DNA from: Streptomyces catenulae
Lineage (GTDB): Bacteria; Actinomycetota; Actinomycetes; Streptomycetales; Streptomycetaceae
Reading direction: 5' to 3'
Length of the DNA stretch: 64,000 nt
NCBI RefSeq assembly: GCF_000718015.1
Contig: NZ_JODY01000034.1
Span: 22,143-86,142, forward strand
Made by a program: the position numbers and the translations under genes. Positions 46,717 through 58,260 of this stretch are shown here, one piece after another (positions within the stretch are counted from its first letter, which is position 1; each line of letters begins with the position of its first letter). Under the pieces are notes generated by a model. It saw only the letters and a list, made by a program, of their open reading frames with translations. It did no database searches and had not been told where the DNA came from.

Positions 46717-46939
46717 TCCAGCCCCCTGTCCGCTGCACCGCCCTGCGCCGGGCACACGAAAAACCGTACCCGCCCCCACCGACAACGCCCCCGCGCCGCC
46801 TCCGGCTCCCGGGGCACACGCCGGGCGCGACGCCTCACGCCCGGGGCGCGGACCCGGGCGCTCCGGCTCCGGGCCGCCGCGTACGGCCGCGCGCCCGTAC
46901 GCGGAAAGCGCCGGTACGGCCGCGCCCGGCGCCGTCGTC

Positions 46940-47434
46940 TCAGCCGAGCAGTGCCGGGATCTCCTGGACGCCGAACCACATCAGGTCGTGGTCCTCCGCG
47001 CCCTCGACCGTCCGCAGCGCGGCCTCGTCGCCCCCGTCGGCGGCGGCGAGCGCGGTCGCGGCGGCCGCGACGGCCCGCTCCGCGTCGGACGCGTCCACAT
47101 GGACCGCCGCCGCCTTCTTCATCGGGACCGGGCCGGTCACCCGCACCGCGGCGGGGTCCTCCGCACCGCCGGGTGCGGCCGTCACCGCGGCGTCCGGCAC
47201 GTCCACCGCGACCACGACCCGGCGGCGCGCGGCGTCCGGCCGCGCGGCGAGCTGCCGCAGCGACGCCTGGGCCGCGTACCCCAGGGCGGTGTACTCCAGC
47301 TCCTCGATGTCGTCGGAGAGCCACGCGCGCAGCGCCGGGGTGACGGCGTACGCGTCCAGCGGGCCGGGGCCCAGCTCCCCCTTGCCGTGCACCTCGGCGA
47401 GCCCGGGAAGAGTCAGGGGGACGTAGACGCGCAT
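46940..47434 (-). CDS. DUF6912-like conserved actinobacterial protein
   Basis: The 164-aa protein begins MRVYVPLTLPGLAEVHGKGE and contains LDAYAVTPALRAWLSDDIEELEYTAL. It has no signal peptide or membrane helix. The first lines match, as remembered, the DUF6912 family found near secA in streptomycetes; no function is known. The C-terminus is DHDLMWFGVQEIPALLG. Start: ATG at 47434, with GAAAGCGG about seven bases upstream as a modest SD. It lies 223 bases upstream of the HAD hydrolase on the same strand and is divergent from the Rv3235-like gene. Confidence 0.75.
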   Translation of the reverse strand: MRVYVPLTLPGLAEVHGKGELGPGPLDAYAVTPALRAWLSDDIEELEYTALGYAAQASLRQLAARPDAARRRVVVAVDVPDAAVTAAPGGAEDPAAVRVTGPVPMKKAAAVHVDASDAERAVAAAATALAAADGGDEAALRTVEGAEDHDLMWFGVQEIPALLG

Positions 47435-47749
47435 GACAGCCGCTTTCACTCAATTCACGCAATTTCATCGAGCCCGGAGAGGTACCCGGCGCCCGGCCGG
47501 GCGCCAGCCAGCATACGGGCGCGCGTCCCCTTTCGAGGGGCGCCCCCACGGCCCGGACGGTGCCGTTCCGGCGCTCCGGGACCCGCTTCCCGGGGCCTGT
47601 TCACGCGCCCGCCACCCGGAACGGTGAACTTTCCGACGCCCGCACAGCGGCGGACAGCTCATTGCCCGCGCCGCGGCCGGTCGGTAGAAGAGCCCCACCG
47701 AAGCTACTGCCCGGTAACGGACCGGGCCCGGCAGAACGGGGGCGACCGC
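47435..47749. other. Divergent intergenic region, 315 bp
   Basis: It lies between the DUF6912-like (minus) and Rv3235-like (plus) genes. It holds an 18-base perfect palindrome of GGCGCCCGG type at 47488-47505 and a small hairpin CCCGGT-AACGG-ACCGGG at 47710-47726 just before the SD of the plus-strand gene. AT-rich AATTCACGCAATTTCAT near 47453 may be part of the minus-strand promoter. No gene is seen. Confidence 0.45.
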
Positions 47750-48404
47750 ATGACCGGCACCACGACCACCCTCCCGACCCGCACCACCCCGCCCACGGAG
47801 CCCGCCCCGCCCGGCTCCCCCGCCGACGGCTTAACCACCGTCCCGCGCCCCCGCTGGGCGCCCCAGCCCCGCACGCCTTCCCCGGCCCCGGCCTCCGACC
47901 CCGCCGCCCAGGCACCGACCGCAGCAGCGCCCTCCACCGGCGGCACCCCGCCCCGCTCCCCGGCGGGCCGCCGACCGACGGGAAGCGCGGGCGGCTCCCG
48001 CCCGGGCCCCGGCCCCAGGGGACGCGCGGGCGCCCGCCCGACCGGCCGCGCGGGCACGGGCCCCGGCGGCCGCGCGGGCGCCGGGCCCGTCGCCGGGCGG
48101 GCCCTCCCCGGGCGCTCCGTGAGCGCTGCGGCCGCGGTCAGCAGGCGGACGGCGGGCGGTGCCGCGCTGCCTACGCCCGGCGCCCAGCGGCGCGCTCAGG
48201 AGCGTCGGCCGCACCAGTGGTTCGCCCGGCAGCTGCTCCGCACGCTCACCGGCGAGCTGCCCGTCCACGCCCTCCTCGGCCATGCGCTGCCCGCCGCCTA
48301 CGACCGCCTGATCGAGCTGGCCCCGCTCGCCCCGCTGCGGGGGACATGGCCGCACGATGTGCCGACCCTGCGGGAGTGCGGGCTGAGCAGGCCGTGCGAC
48401 GGCG

Positions 48405-51290
<2,886 letters not shown>

Positions 51291-51529
51291 TTGGGCTGGT
51301 CTCCTTGCCGGTCGGGCCTGCACGGTCGGGTGCGCGGGCGCGGCATTTTTCCAAGGGGCAGGCCCCGCCGCAACGGCCATCGTAAAGGAGGACGCCGTCC
51401 GGTCGGGAGGTCCGCCGCAGCGAACCCCGCCGACCCCTCTTCCCATGAACGCGCGAGGCCGCGAGAAGGTGCCGGGCGGGGCGGTGAAATCCCTTCGCAC
51501 CCGTACCCCGGTGGCCGCAGAATCCCTCC

Positions 51530-52141
51530 ATGAGACCCGTCACCCTCACCACGGAGCGCCTGCTGCTGCGCCCGTTCCGGCCGTCGGACGCGCCCGCGGT
51601 GCACACCGCCTGCCAGGACCCGGACATCCCGCGCTGGACCAGCGTCCCGTCCCCGTACACCGTCCGGGACGCCGAGCACTTCACGGGCGTGTTCTCCCCG
51701 CAGGGCTGGCGCGCGGACTCCGATCTGTCGTTCGCGGTGCTCACCCGGGACGCGGAGACGCTGGTCGGCGCGGTGGGCCTGGTCCGTCTGGAGCGTCTGC
51801 GCACCCCGGAGCGCCAGGCCGAGCTGGGGTACTGGACCGCCCGGGAGCAGCGCGGCAAGGGCTACACCGCCGAAGCCGCCGCCGCGGTGGTCCGCTGGGC
51901 CTTTTGCGAGCTGGGCGTGGAGCGTCTGGAGTGGCGCGCCGAGGCCGGCAACCACGGCTCGTGGGCGGTCGCCCGCCGCACCGGCTTCCACCGGGAGGGC
52001 ACGCTCCGCGGCGAGCTGGTCCGCGGCGGGACCCGCCGGGACGTCTGGATCGGCTCGCTCCTCCCCTCCGACCTGCCGGACCTCGACACGCCGTCCGGCG
52101 GCGCCGCGGCGCGGACGCCGTATCTGCCGTACGAGGAGTGA
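51530..52141 (+). CDS. GNAT-family N-acetyltransferase (RimJ/RimL-like)
   Basis: The 203-aa protein begins [19 protein letters not shown] and has the acetyl-CoA-binding motif A as [21 protein letters not shown]. It ends the fold with [29 protein letters not shown]. This is the RimJ/RimL-type subgroup that acetylates the N-terminus of ribosomal proteins or small amines; the substrate cannot be told. No SD is seen; CAGAAT lies six bases before the ATG and could be a leaderless -10 box. It is divergent from secA and cotranscribed or close to the YcaQ-like gene. Confidence 0.9.
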   Translation: MRPVTLTTERLLLRPFRPSDAPAVHTACQDPDIPRWTSVPSPYTVRDAEHFTGVFSPQGWRADSDLSFAVLTRDAETLVGAVGLVRLERLRTPERQAELGYWTAREQRGKGYTAEAAAAVVRWAFCELGVERLEWRAEAGNHGSWAVARRTGFHREGTLRGELVRGGTRRDVWIGSLLPSDLPDLDTPSGGAAARTPYLPYEE

Positions 52142-52218
52142 GGCGGCGGCGCGGGCCGGAAGGCACGGCTCCGCCGGGTGCGGGCCACCGCGACCGCGGC
52201 GTTGTCCGTGGTCGCCCC

Positions 52219-52224
52219 TACGCT
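52219..52224 (+). promoter_or_regulatory. Putative -10 box for leaderless mRNA of the YcaQ-like gene
   Basis: TACGCT lies exactly seven bases before the ATG at 52232 and there is no SD. It is the third case of this spacing in the window. Confidence 0.4.
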
Positions 52225-52231
52225 GTGCCGC

Positions 52232-53416
52232 ATGACCGCCGTGACACCGCAACCGCACTCCGTGACCGCACTCTCCCGTGACGAGGCGCGGCGGCTGGCC
52301 CTGCGCGCCCAGGGCCTGCTGGGTGCGGACGGCCGCCGCGCCGGGGTCCGCGGGGTGCTGCGCCGCCTCGGCTCGGTGCAGCTCGACACGATCTCCGTGC
52401 TCGCCCGCTCGCACGAGCTGATCCCGTACAGCCGCCTCGGCGCCGTCGACCGTACGGAGATCGAGTCCGCCTACTGGAGCGGCGGGCGCAGCTTCGAGTA
52501 CTGGTCGCACGCCGCCTGCATCCTGCCCGTCGAGGAGTGGCCGCTCTTCGCCTTCCGCCGCCGCGCCTACCGCGCCCACCCGCACTGGCACCACGAGCTC
52601 TCCCCCGCCGCCTACGACGCGGTCCTCACACAGCTGCGGGAGCGGGGTCCGCTCACCGCGAGCCAGCTGGGCGGCGCGAAGAACGGCGGCGAGTGGTGGG
52701 ACTGGAGCGCCTCGAAGATCGCGGTGGAGCGCGCCCTGATGTACGGCGAGGTGGTCTGCACCCGGCGCAGTGGCTGGAAGCGGGTGTACGACCTCGCCGA
52801 GCGCGCCGTACCGGCCCCGCTGCTGGCGGACGAGCCGACCGACGACGACTGCGTGCGCCGTCTGGTGGCGCAGGCGGGCGCCGCGATGGGCGTCGCCACC
52901 CGCGCCGATCTCGCCGACTACCACCGCCTCAAGGCCGCGCAGGTGGACGCCGTGGTGGCCGACTCCGGGCTGGTGCCGGTCGAGGTCGAGGGCTGGTCCC
53001 AGCCCGCCTGGGCCGACCCCGCGGCGCTCGCGGCCCCGCCGCGCGGCCGCCACCGCACGACGCTGCTCTCCCCGTTCGACTCCCTCATCTGGGACCGCCC
53101 GCGCACCGAGCGGATCTTCGGCTTCACCCACCGCCTGGAGGCGTACGTCCCGCGCGCCCGGCGGATACACGGCTATTTCGCGATGCCGCTGCTGTCCGGG
53201 GGCCGGTTGATCGGCCGCGTCGACCCGGCCCGCGAGGGCAGCACGCTCGTCGCCCGCCAGGTCTCGATGGACGGCACCGCGGCGGCCCGCCCGATGGCGC
53301 AGGCGCTGTACGAGGCGGCGGGCTGGGTGGGGTGCGACACCGTCCGGGTGGAGCGCTGCGACGACCCGGCACAGGCCGCCGCGCTGCACCGGGAGCTGAT
53401 ACACCTCGGCGGCTGA
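52232..53416 (+). CDS. YcaQ/AlkX-like winged-helix DNA glycosylase
   Basis: The 394-aa protein belongs to the HTH_42 family. Near the N-terminus VLRRLGSVQLDTISVLARSHE holds the QxD motif (Q50-L51-D52) that is catalytic in E. coli YcaQ. Further marks are FEYWSHAACILPVEEWPLF, KIAVERALMYGEVVCTRRSGW and LLSPFDSLIWDRPRTERIFGF. YcaQ unhooks interstrand DNA crosslinks, so this protein may repair alkylated or crosslinked DNA, a useful trait in an antibiotic producer. The ATG at 52232 was chosen because the family domain starts shortly after it; the longer frame to 52178 is unlikely. It is convergent with the response regulator. Confidence 0.88.
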   Translation: MTAVTPQPHSVTALSRDEARRLALRAQGLLGADGRRAGVRGVLRRLGSVQLDTISVLARSHELIPYSRLGAVDRTEIESAYWSGGRSFEYWSHAACILPVEEWPLFAFRRRAYRAHPHWHHELSPAAYDAVLTQLRERGPLTASQLGGAKNGGEWWDWSASKIAVERALMYGEVVCTRRSGWKRVYDLAERAVPAPLLADEPTDDDCVRRLVAQAGAAMGVATRADLADYHRLKAAQVDAVVADSGLVPVEVEGWSQPAWADPAALAAPPRGRHRTTLLSPFDSLIWDRPRTERIFGFTHRLEAYVPRARRIHGYFAMPLLSGGRLIGRVDPAREGSTLVARQVSMDGTAAARPMAQALYEAAGWVGCDTVRVERCDDPAQAAALHRELIHLGG

Positions 53417-53435
53417 CCGGGGAGGCGGTGACCGG

Positions 53436-53467
53436 CCGGGCCGCGCGGACAGGAGCGCGGGGCCCGG
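53436..53467. terminator. Imperfect terminator hairpin between convergent genes
   Basis: CCGGGCCGCGC (53436-53446) pairs with GCGCGGGGCCCGG (53455-53467) with small bulges. It lies in the 92-base gap between the YcaQ-like gene and the response regulator. Confidence 0.55.
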
Positions 53468-53508
53468 CGCCGGAGCGGGCCCGTCCTGGGCCAGGCGTCC
53501 GCCCGGCG

Positions 53509-54261
53509 TCAGCGGATTTCGAGGATCTTCTCCCGCATCGCGTAGACCACCGCTTCCATCCGGGAGTGCAGCTGGAGCTTCTCCAGGATGTTGCGGACAT
53601 GGTTCTTCACGGTGTTCTCGGAGATGAAGAGTTCCTTGGCGATGTCGCGGTTGTTCATGCCGGTGGCGACGAGCTTGAGGACCTCCAGCTCCCGGTCGGT
53701 GAGGCGGGGCGCGGGCACCAGCCGCCGCTCGTCGGTGCGCTGGATCATCGACTTGAACTCGGTGAGCAGCTTGGACGCCATCGAGGGGCTGATCTGCGAC
53801 TGCCCGTCCGCGACGGCCCGGATGGCGGTGGCCACCTCGTCCGTGGAGATCTCCTTGAGCAGATAGCCGGTGGCCCCGGCCTTGATCGCCTCGTAGAGAT
53901 CGGCCTCCTCATCGCTGATCGTCAGCATGATGATCTTCGCGCTGGGGGCCACCTCCTTGATGGCGGTGCACGCCTCGATGCCGCCGCGCCGGGGCATCCG
54001 TACGTCCATCAGCACGATGTCGGGCAGCAGGTCGGCGGCCTTCTCCACCGCCTCGGTGCCGTCCCCGGCCTCGCCGATGACCTGGATGTCCTCCTCCTGG
54101 GCCAGCACGATCTCCAGCCCCCGCCGGAAGAGGGCGTGGTCGTCGACGACCAGCACCCGGATCGGCTCCTTGCGTGACGGCTCCGTTCCCCTCCCGCACG
54201 CGTCACCGGCGCCGTTGCCGCCGCCCGCGTCGCCGCGCACGGGTCCGAAGCTGTCCCCCAT
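53509..54261 (-). CDS. Orphan NarL/LuxR-type response regulator
   Basis: The 250-aa protein has a Gly-rich leader of about 33 residues, a receiver domain with acidic pocket D40-D41, phospho-acceptor D86 in DIVLMDVRMP and K in GYLLKE. A LuxR-type HTH follows at about 187-245 (LTDRELEVLKLVATGMNNRD, NTVKNHVRNILEKL). No histidine kinase gene is adjacent, so it is an orphan regulator; S. coelicolor has one at the equivalent place between secA and hpf (recollection). GGAGG lies just before the ATG. The operator and partners are unknown. Promoter space lies between it and hpf. Confidence 0.93.
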   Translation of the reverse strand: MGDSFGPVRGDAGGGNGAGDACGRGTEPSRKEPIRVLVVDDHALFRRGLEIVLAQEEDIQVIGEAGDGTEAVEKAADLLPDIVLMDVRMPRRGGIEACTAIKEVAPSAKIIMLTISDEEADLYEAIKAGATGYLLKEISTDEVATAIRAVADGQSQISPSMASKLLTEFKSMIQRTDERRLVPAPRLTDRELEVLKLVATGMNNRDIAKELFISENTVKNHVRNILEKLQLHSRMEAVVYAMREKILEIR

Positions 54262-54443
54262 CGTCCCTCCCCGTCAACTGCCCGGCCCGATGGCCAGAGC
54301 TTGGACACAAGGCTGGTTGACAACAGCCCCCGCGGCCAGCCCGATCAACGCCATACGGCCGCGTCCCCGGCACCCCAGGTGCCCCCGCGCCATGGCCCGG
54401 CACCAACTCTATACGGCATCAACTCCTCCCCCATGCAGGCGTG

Positions 54444-54476
54444 ATGGTGCCCCCGGGCGCACGCCGGGGGCACCAT
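54444..54476 (-). terminator. Terminator hairpin of hpf
   Basis: ATGGTGCCCCCGG (54444-54456) pairs perfectly with CCGGGGGCACCAT (54464-54476) around a seven-base loop, ten bases past the hpf stop codon. Confidence 0.85.
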
Positions 54477-54486
54477 GGGGATGAGG

Positions 54487-55179
54487 TCAGCCGCCGAGTG
54501 CGCCCCCCGCGCCCCCGGCTCCTTCCTCCCCGAACGAGTCGGGGTTCAGGTGGATGACGCCGTAGTCGTAGCCGTGCCGCCGGTAGACGACACTCGGCTG
54601 CTTCGTCTCGGCGTCGACGAAGAGATAGAAGTCGTGACCGACCAACTCCATCTCGTAGAGCGCCTGGTCGAGTGCCATCGGCGCCGCGGAGTGGGTCTTC
54701 TCGCGGACGACCAGCGGGCCGTCCCCCTGGACGTCCAGGGACGCCACCTTCTTGGTGGGCACCTGCTCCTCGGACAGCACGTCCGTCGCGAGCTCCCCGT
54801 TGGGCTTCAGGCTCGCGGCGTCGGGGACGCTCACCGCGACATCGCTGGCCGGGATCCGGCCGCTGCCCCGACGGGAGAAGCGCTTGTCGTGCTGCTTGCG
54901 CAGCCGTGCCTCCAGCTTCGCGGTGGCCAGATCGAGCGCCGCGTAGGGATCACCTGCCGCCGCCTCGGCCCGGACTACCGGGCCACGGGAGCGAAGGGTG
55001 ATCTCCACCCGGTCGGAACGGTCGGCCTGCCGCGGGTTCGGCTCCTTGGACACTTCGACGTCCAGGCTGATCACCTTGCCGTCGAGCTTCTGGACCTTAT
55101 CCAGCTTCAGCTTCTCGGCCACGTGCTTGCGGAACCGCTCGGGCACCTCGGTCTTGCGGCCCTTGACGACGATGTCCAC
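54487..55179 (-). CDS. hpf: Long-form ribosome hibernation promoting factor
   Basis: The 230-aa protein has an N-terminal S30AE/RaiA domain (DIVVKGRKTEVPERFRKHVA to about 105) and a C-terminal dimerisation domain (LDQALYEMELVGHDFYLFVD, and QPSVVYRRHGYDYGVIHL). The two are joined by a linker of about 50 residues. Long HPF dimerises 70S ribosomes into inactive 100S particles in stationary phase or dormancy. The GTG start has CGGAG six bases upstream and places the conserved VDIVVKGRK at residue 1; the longer frame to 55236 is rejected. A possible short upstream ORF with strong SD overlaps its start. A good hairpin ends it. Confidence 0.95.
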   Translation of the reverse strand: MDIVVKGRKTEVPERFRKHVAEKLKLDKVQKLDGKVISLDVEVSKEPNPRQADRSDRVEITLRSRGPVVRAEAAAGDPYAALDLATAKLEARLRKQHDKRFSRRGSGRIPASDVAVSVPDAASLKPNGELATDVLSEEQVPTKKVASLDVQGDGPLVVREKTHSAAPMALDQALYEMELVGHDFYLFVDAETKQPSVVYRRHGYDYGVIHLNPDSFGEEGAGGAGGALGG

Positions 55180-55496
55180 GCAGAACTCCGTTCCCGGATC
55201 GCTCCGCCCGGAAGGCGGTGCGATTCCTTCTTGCACCAGGCTCCGGTGAGTGCCGAAGCCTCGGACTTGGCGTTCACCTCCTCCTCCCCCGGGGACGGGC
55301 TCTCCACTCTCCTGATTTCAGGGTCGCGGCAAACGGCCTCATATGCACCCAGCACGACATTCGAGGCAAAGCGTCTGCCAAGTCCTCACAACCGAACATA
55401 GCTCGCTCCGGCGGGTGTCGGCACCCCCTCACGGCAACCAGCTGCGTTCGAGTGGATTTCGCCTCTCCGGGGTCGTCCTGTCACCCCTGTCCCCTG
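55180..55496. promoter_or_regulatory. hpf leader region with possible upstream ORF
   Basis: The gap between comF and hpf holds the hpf promoter (minus strand). At about 55276 a GTG follows GGGGGAGGAGGAG, an unusually strong SD, and opens a frame of about 56 codons that ends at 55107, inside hpf, in another frame. It could be a translated leader. CCGAACATAGCTCG near 55400 is the main AT-rich patch. Nothing else was recognised. Confidence 0.35.
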
Positions 55497-56246
55497 TCAT
55501 CCCTGGAACGTCCGGATTCCGGCTGCGGTTCCGTACGCGGCGAACGCCGCCCCCGGAGCGGCCACCACGGCCGCCCCCCGCACCCGGCCGCCCACCGCCG
55601 CCACCGCCCGCCCGGCCTCGGCGAGCGTCGCCCCCGTGGTCACCAGGTCGTCCACCAGCACCATCCGCCCCGCCGCCACCGGCCCGGCGGCCCCGCCCCG
55701 GACCTCCAGGGCACCGGCGAGGTTGGCGCGCCGCTCCCGGGCGCCCAGACCCGCCTGGTCGGCCACCGGTCTGCACTGCCGCAGCCCGGCCCACACCCGC
55801 GCCGCCCGGCCCGTCCGCCGCAGCTCGCGGGCGGCGGCGTACGCCAGCCGCCGCACCGGGTCGTGCCCGCGCCCGGCCACCGCCCGCCGCGCCGACGGCA
55901 CCGGGACCAGCACCACCGGACCCGCCCGCGGACCCGCACCGCCCTGCCGCCCGCACAGCCCCCGTACCGCGCCCGCCAGCGCCGCGCCCAGCGGTTCGGC
56001 GAGCCGTAGCGCGCCGCGTTCCTTGTGGGCGAGGAGCACCGCGCGCACCTCGTCGGCGTAGACCGCGCCCGCCCACACCTCGGGCAGCCCGTACGGCGGC
56101 GGGTCCGGGCGCACCCGGGCCGCGCCGCGTCCACCGCGCGCCAGCCTCCGGCGGCACGGCCCGCACAGCTCCGTCCGCACCAGCCCGCACCCGGCGCACT
56201 CCACCGGCAGCACCAGCCCGGCCAGCTCCCGCCACATCCCGCGCAT
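55497..56246 (-). CDS. comF: ComF-family phosphoribosyltransferase
   Basis: The 249-aa protein has a zinc ribbon with C17, C20, C28 and C31 (ECAGCGLVRTELCGPC), and a PRTase domain ending in the PRPP loop MVLVDDLVTTGATL (about 205-218). ComF is needed for DNA uptake in Bacillus, but actinobacterial homologues are annotated by similarity and their substrate is unknown. The ATG at 56246 was chosen as the first in the domain frame; an alternative is 56237. No strong SD is seen. It follows lpqB in the same direction (88-base gap) and may belong to the mtrAB-lpqB operon. Confidence 0.88.
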   Translation of the reverse strand: MRGMWRELAGLVLPVECAGCGLVRTELCGPCRRRLARGGRGAARVRPDPPPYGLPEVWAGAVYADEVRAVLLAHKERGALRLAEPLGAALAGAVRGLCGRQGGAGPRAGPVVLVPVPSARRAVAGRGHDPVRRLAYAAARELRRTGRAARVWAGLRQCRPVADQAGLGARERRANLAGALEVRGGAAGPVAAGRMVLVDDLVTTGATLAEAGRAVAAVGGRVRGAAVVAAPGAAFAAYGTAAGIRTFQG

Positions 56247-56334
56247 GAACCCACTGTCACGCGCGGGGCGGCCCGTCACCAGCCCTGTGGACAACTCCTC
56301 CGGCGCACCGGCCCCCGGCCGCGTAGCCGCGCAC

Positions 56335-58260
56335 TCACCCCGGGTAGACCGGCGCCGTACCGTCCTTCGCCACGGTCTTCCAATTGGCGTCCGGCGGCAA
56401 CCGGACGATGCCGTCGACGGCGTCCGCGATCAGCGGACGGGTCTCATCCTCGGACGCGGCCACCGCCTTGACGCCCGTGACACCGGGCAGGCTCGGCACG
56501 TTCGACGCCGACCCGTCGGTCTCCATGAACTGCATCTGCTGGACGCCGCCCGACTCCCGGCCGACGACCACCAACCGGCTGCCGCCCGCCCAGGAGGCCG
56601 CGACCACGTCCTCCAACTGCGGGGCGATCGGCCGCAGTTCCTCGACCGACAGCAGCGGGCGCGCCGACGAACCGCCCCGCTCGACCCGGCCGAGCTGCAG
56701 CGTCGTCCGCCCGCCGTCCTCCACCAGGATCGCTATCCGGATGCCGTCCGCGGCCATCCGGATCGCCTTGATCCGCCGGTCACCCAACCCGGGCACCGCC
56801 ACCTGCTCCGGATCGCCCTTGCCCTCGCGCATCCGCAGCAGCCGCGAACCGTGGACGGTGCGCTCGGCGATCCACAGATCCCCCAGCCCGTCCCAACTGG
56901 GCGCCGTCAGACCGTCCTTGACCGCGCTGGTCAGCATCGGTCCGCCGCGCTCCGTACCGTCCTCCAGCGCGGCGACGTACAGCGATCTGCCGTCGGTCGA
57001 CACCCCGGCGGCGGTGCGCTCGTCCCGCGCGACGGCGACCGAGCCCAGCGGCGTCTTGCCGGTGCCGAACGGGCCGCGCACCGGCGACGCCTCGGCCGCG
57101 GCGTCGGACAGCGCGACGAGCCGGTGCCCGGCGTCGAGGTAGTACTCGTCCGCCGGTCCGCCGGTGCGCGGCTGCGGCGCGAAGTCCCGCTCCGCCCGGC
57201 TCTGGCTCAGGACGCACAGCGAGTTGCCGTTGTCGTCCTGCAGCTCCACCTCGCTGATCTTCGATGCCCGGGTCATGTCCTGGACGGTGAAGAACAACTG
57301 AGCCGCCATCCGCCGGCACTGCCCGGTGTCGGTGCTCACCACCTCCTTGGTGAGCTTCACCCGCAGCGCGTTGGAGTCGTCGAGCGACAGGCTGCGGCTG
57401 GCCAGCCGGGTGCGGGAGGGGAACTCCGAGACGGTGACCTGATTCAGCCAGTTGGTCGGCCCGTCCAGCAGCGCCTGCACGCTCGCCGTGATCGGATCTA
57501 TCCGCCGCCGCAGGTAGACCGGGTCGGCGACCAGGACGTCACGGCGCGCCTTGGGCTCCTGCGACTCCGTCTTGTAGGACGCGAAGTAGTACTTGTTGAC
57601 GGACTGGTAGATGCGCTGGAAATCGGACTGCCCGAGCACCAGCCCGTTGGGCAGCCGGTCGATCCGCCACTGCCCCTTCTCCTTGATGAGGTGGATCGTG
57701 CGGTGGTACGGCTTCTCCTCCGGCGTGTACGCGTGCGCGGCGTCCACCGTGGCGACCTGACTGCCCGACAGCGTGACGGTGTATCCGTCCCGGTCCCCGT
57801 GGATCTGCGGCCCGTTCTCCGGCTTGGGGCGCTCCTGGAGCACGTTCGTCACCAGGAACGGCCGCCAGGTCTTCCGCGCCGACTGCGCCAGATACTGCGT
57901 GGCCGTCCGGAAATCCGCCTCGTCGCTGGTGGTCGCGTCCAGGAAGCTGCGGACGATGTTGGTCGGCCGCGCACCGGCCTGCGGCGGTACGCCGTACACC
58001 CGCACCTGCGAATCGCCGTCCGCCCGTGGTGACTGGTCGACCGCCTTGACGTCCCCGCTCTCCGGCATCGACGCACAACCGGCCAGCACCAGCGCCACGG
58101 ACCCCAGCAGCGCGACACCCCGGACCCGGCGCACCCGCGCCCCCGGGACGGCCCGGGGACGCGACACCGCGGCGCCCGCCCCCTCCGGCCCCGCGACACC
58201 CGCGCCCCGAACCGTCCGGGGAACCCCGGCATCCCGCTGTCGTCCCTGCTCAGCGCCCAC
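56335..58260 (-). CDS. lpqB: Lipoprotein LpqB
   Basis: The 641-aa protein has a basic N-region and a lipobox LAGC with C62 as the lipidated residue. A GerMN-type sensor-like region follows (YTVTLSGSQVATV, DGPTNWLNQVTVSEFPSR) and a beta-propeller-like C-terminal half (ADEYYLDAGHRLVALSD). LpqB interacts with the outer domain of MtrB and modulates its activity (known in mycobacteria). The GTG at 58260 lies inside mtrB, overlapping its stop codon by 11 bases, with GGAAGG eight bases upstream; this gives an N-terminal leader longer than usual before the signal, so a later start is possible. Part of the mtnA-mtrA-mtrB-lpqB chain. Confidence 0.93.
   Translation of the reverse strand: MGAEQGRQRDAGVPRTVRGAGVAGPEGAGAAVSRPRAVPGARVRRVRGVALLGSVALVLAGCASMPESGDVKAVDQSPRADGDSQVRVYGVPPQAGARPTNIVRSFLDATTSDEADFRTATQYLAQSARKTWRPFLVTNVLQERPKPENGPQIHGDRDGYTVTLSGSQVATVDAAHAYTPEEKPYHRTIHLIKEKGQWRIDRLPNGLVLGQSDFQRIYQSVNKYYFASYKTESQEPKARRDVLVADPVYLRRRIDPITASVQALLDGPTNWLNQVTVSEFPSRTRLASRSLSLDDSNALRVKLTKEVVSTDTGQCRRMAAQLFFTVQDMTRASKISEVELQDDNGNSLCVLSQSRAERDFAPQPRTGGPADEYYLDAGHRLVALSDAAAEASPVRGPFGTGKTPLGSVAVARDERTAAGVSTDGRSLYVAALEDGTERGGPMLTSAVKDGLTAPSWDGLGDLWIAERTVHGSRLLRMREGKGDPEQVAVPGLGDRRIKAIRMAADGIRIAILVEDGGRTTLQLGRVERGGSSARPLLSVEELRPIAPQLEDVVAASWAGGSRLVVVGRESGGVQQMQFMETDGSASNVPSLPGVTGVKAVAASEDETRPLIADAVDGIVRLPPDANWKTVAKDGTAPVYPG

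Noticed and set aside
46871..46923. Third phased array near 46.9 kb (CGTACGG-like motifs)
   Set aside because: GTAC cores are spaced 16 and 17 bases with different flanks, so they do not match arrays A and B.
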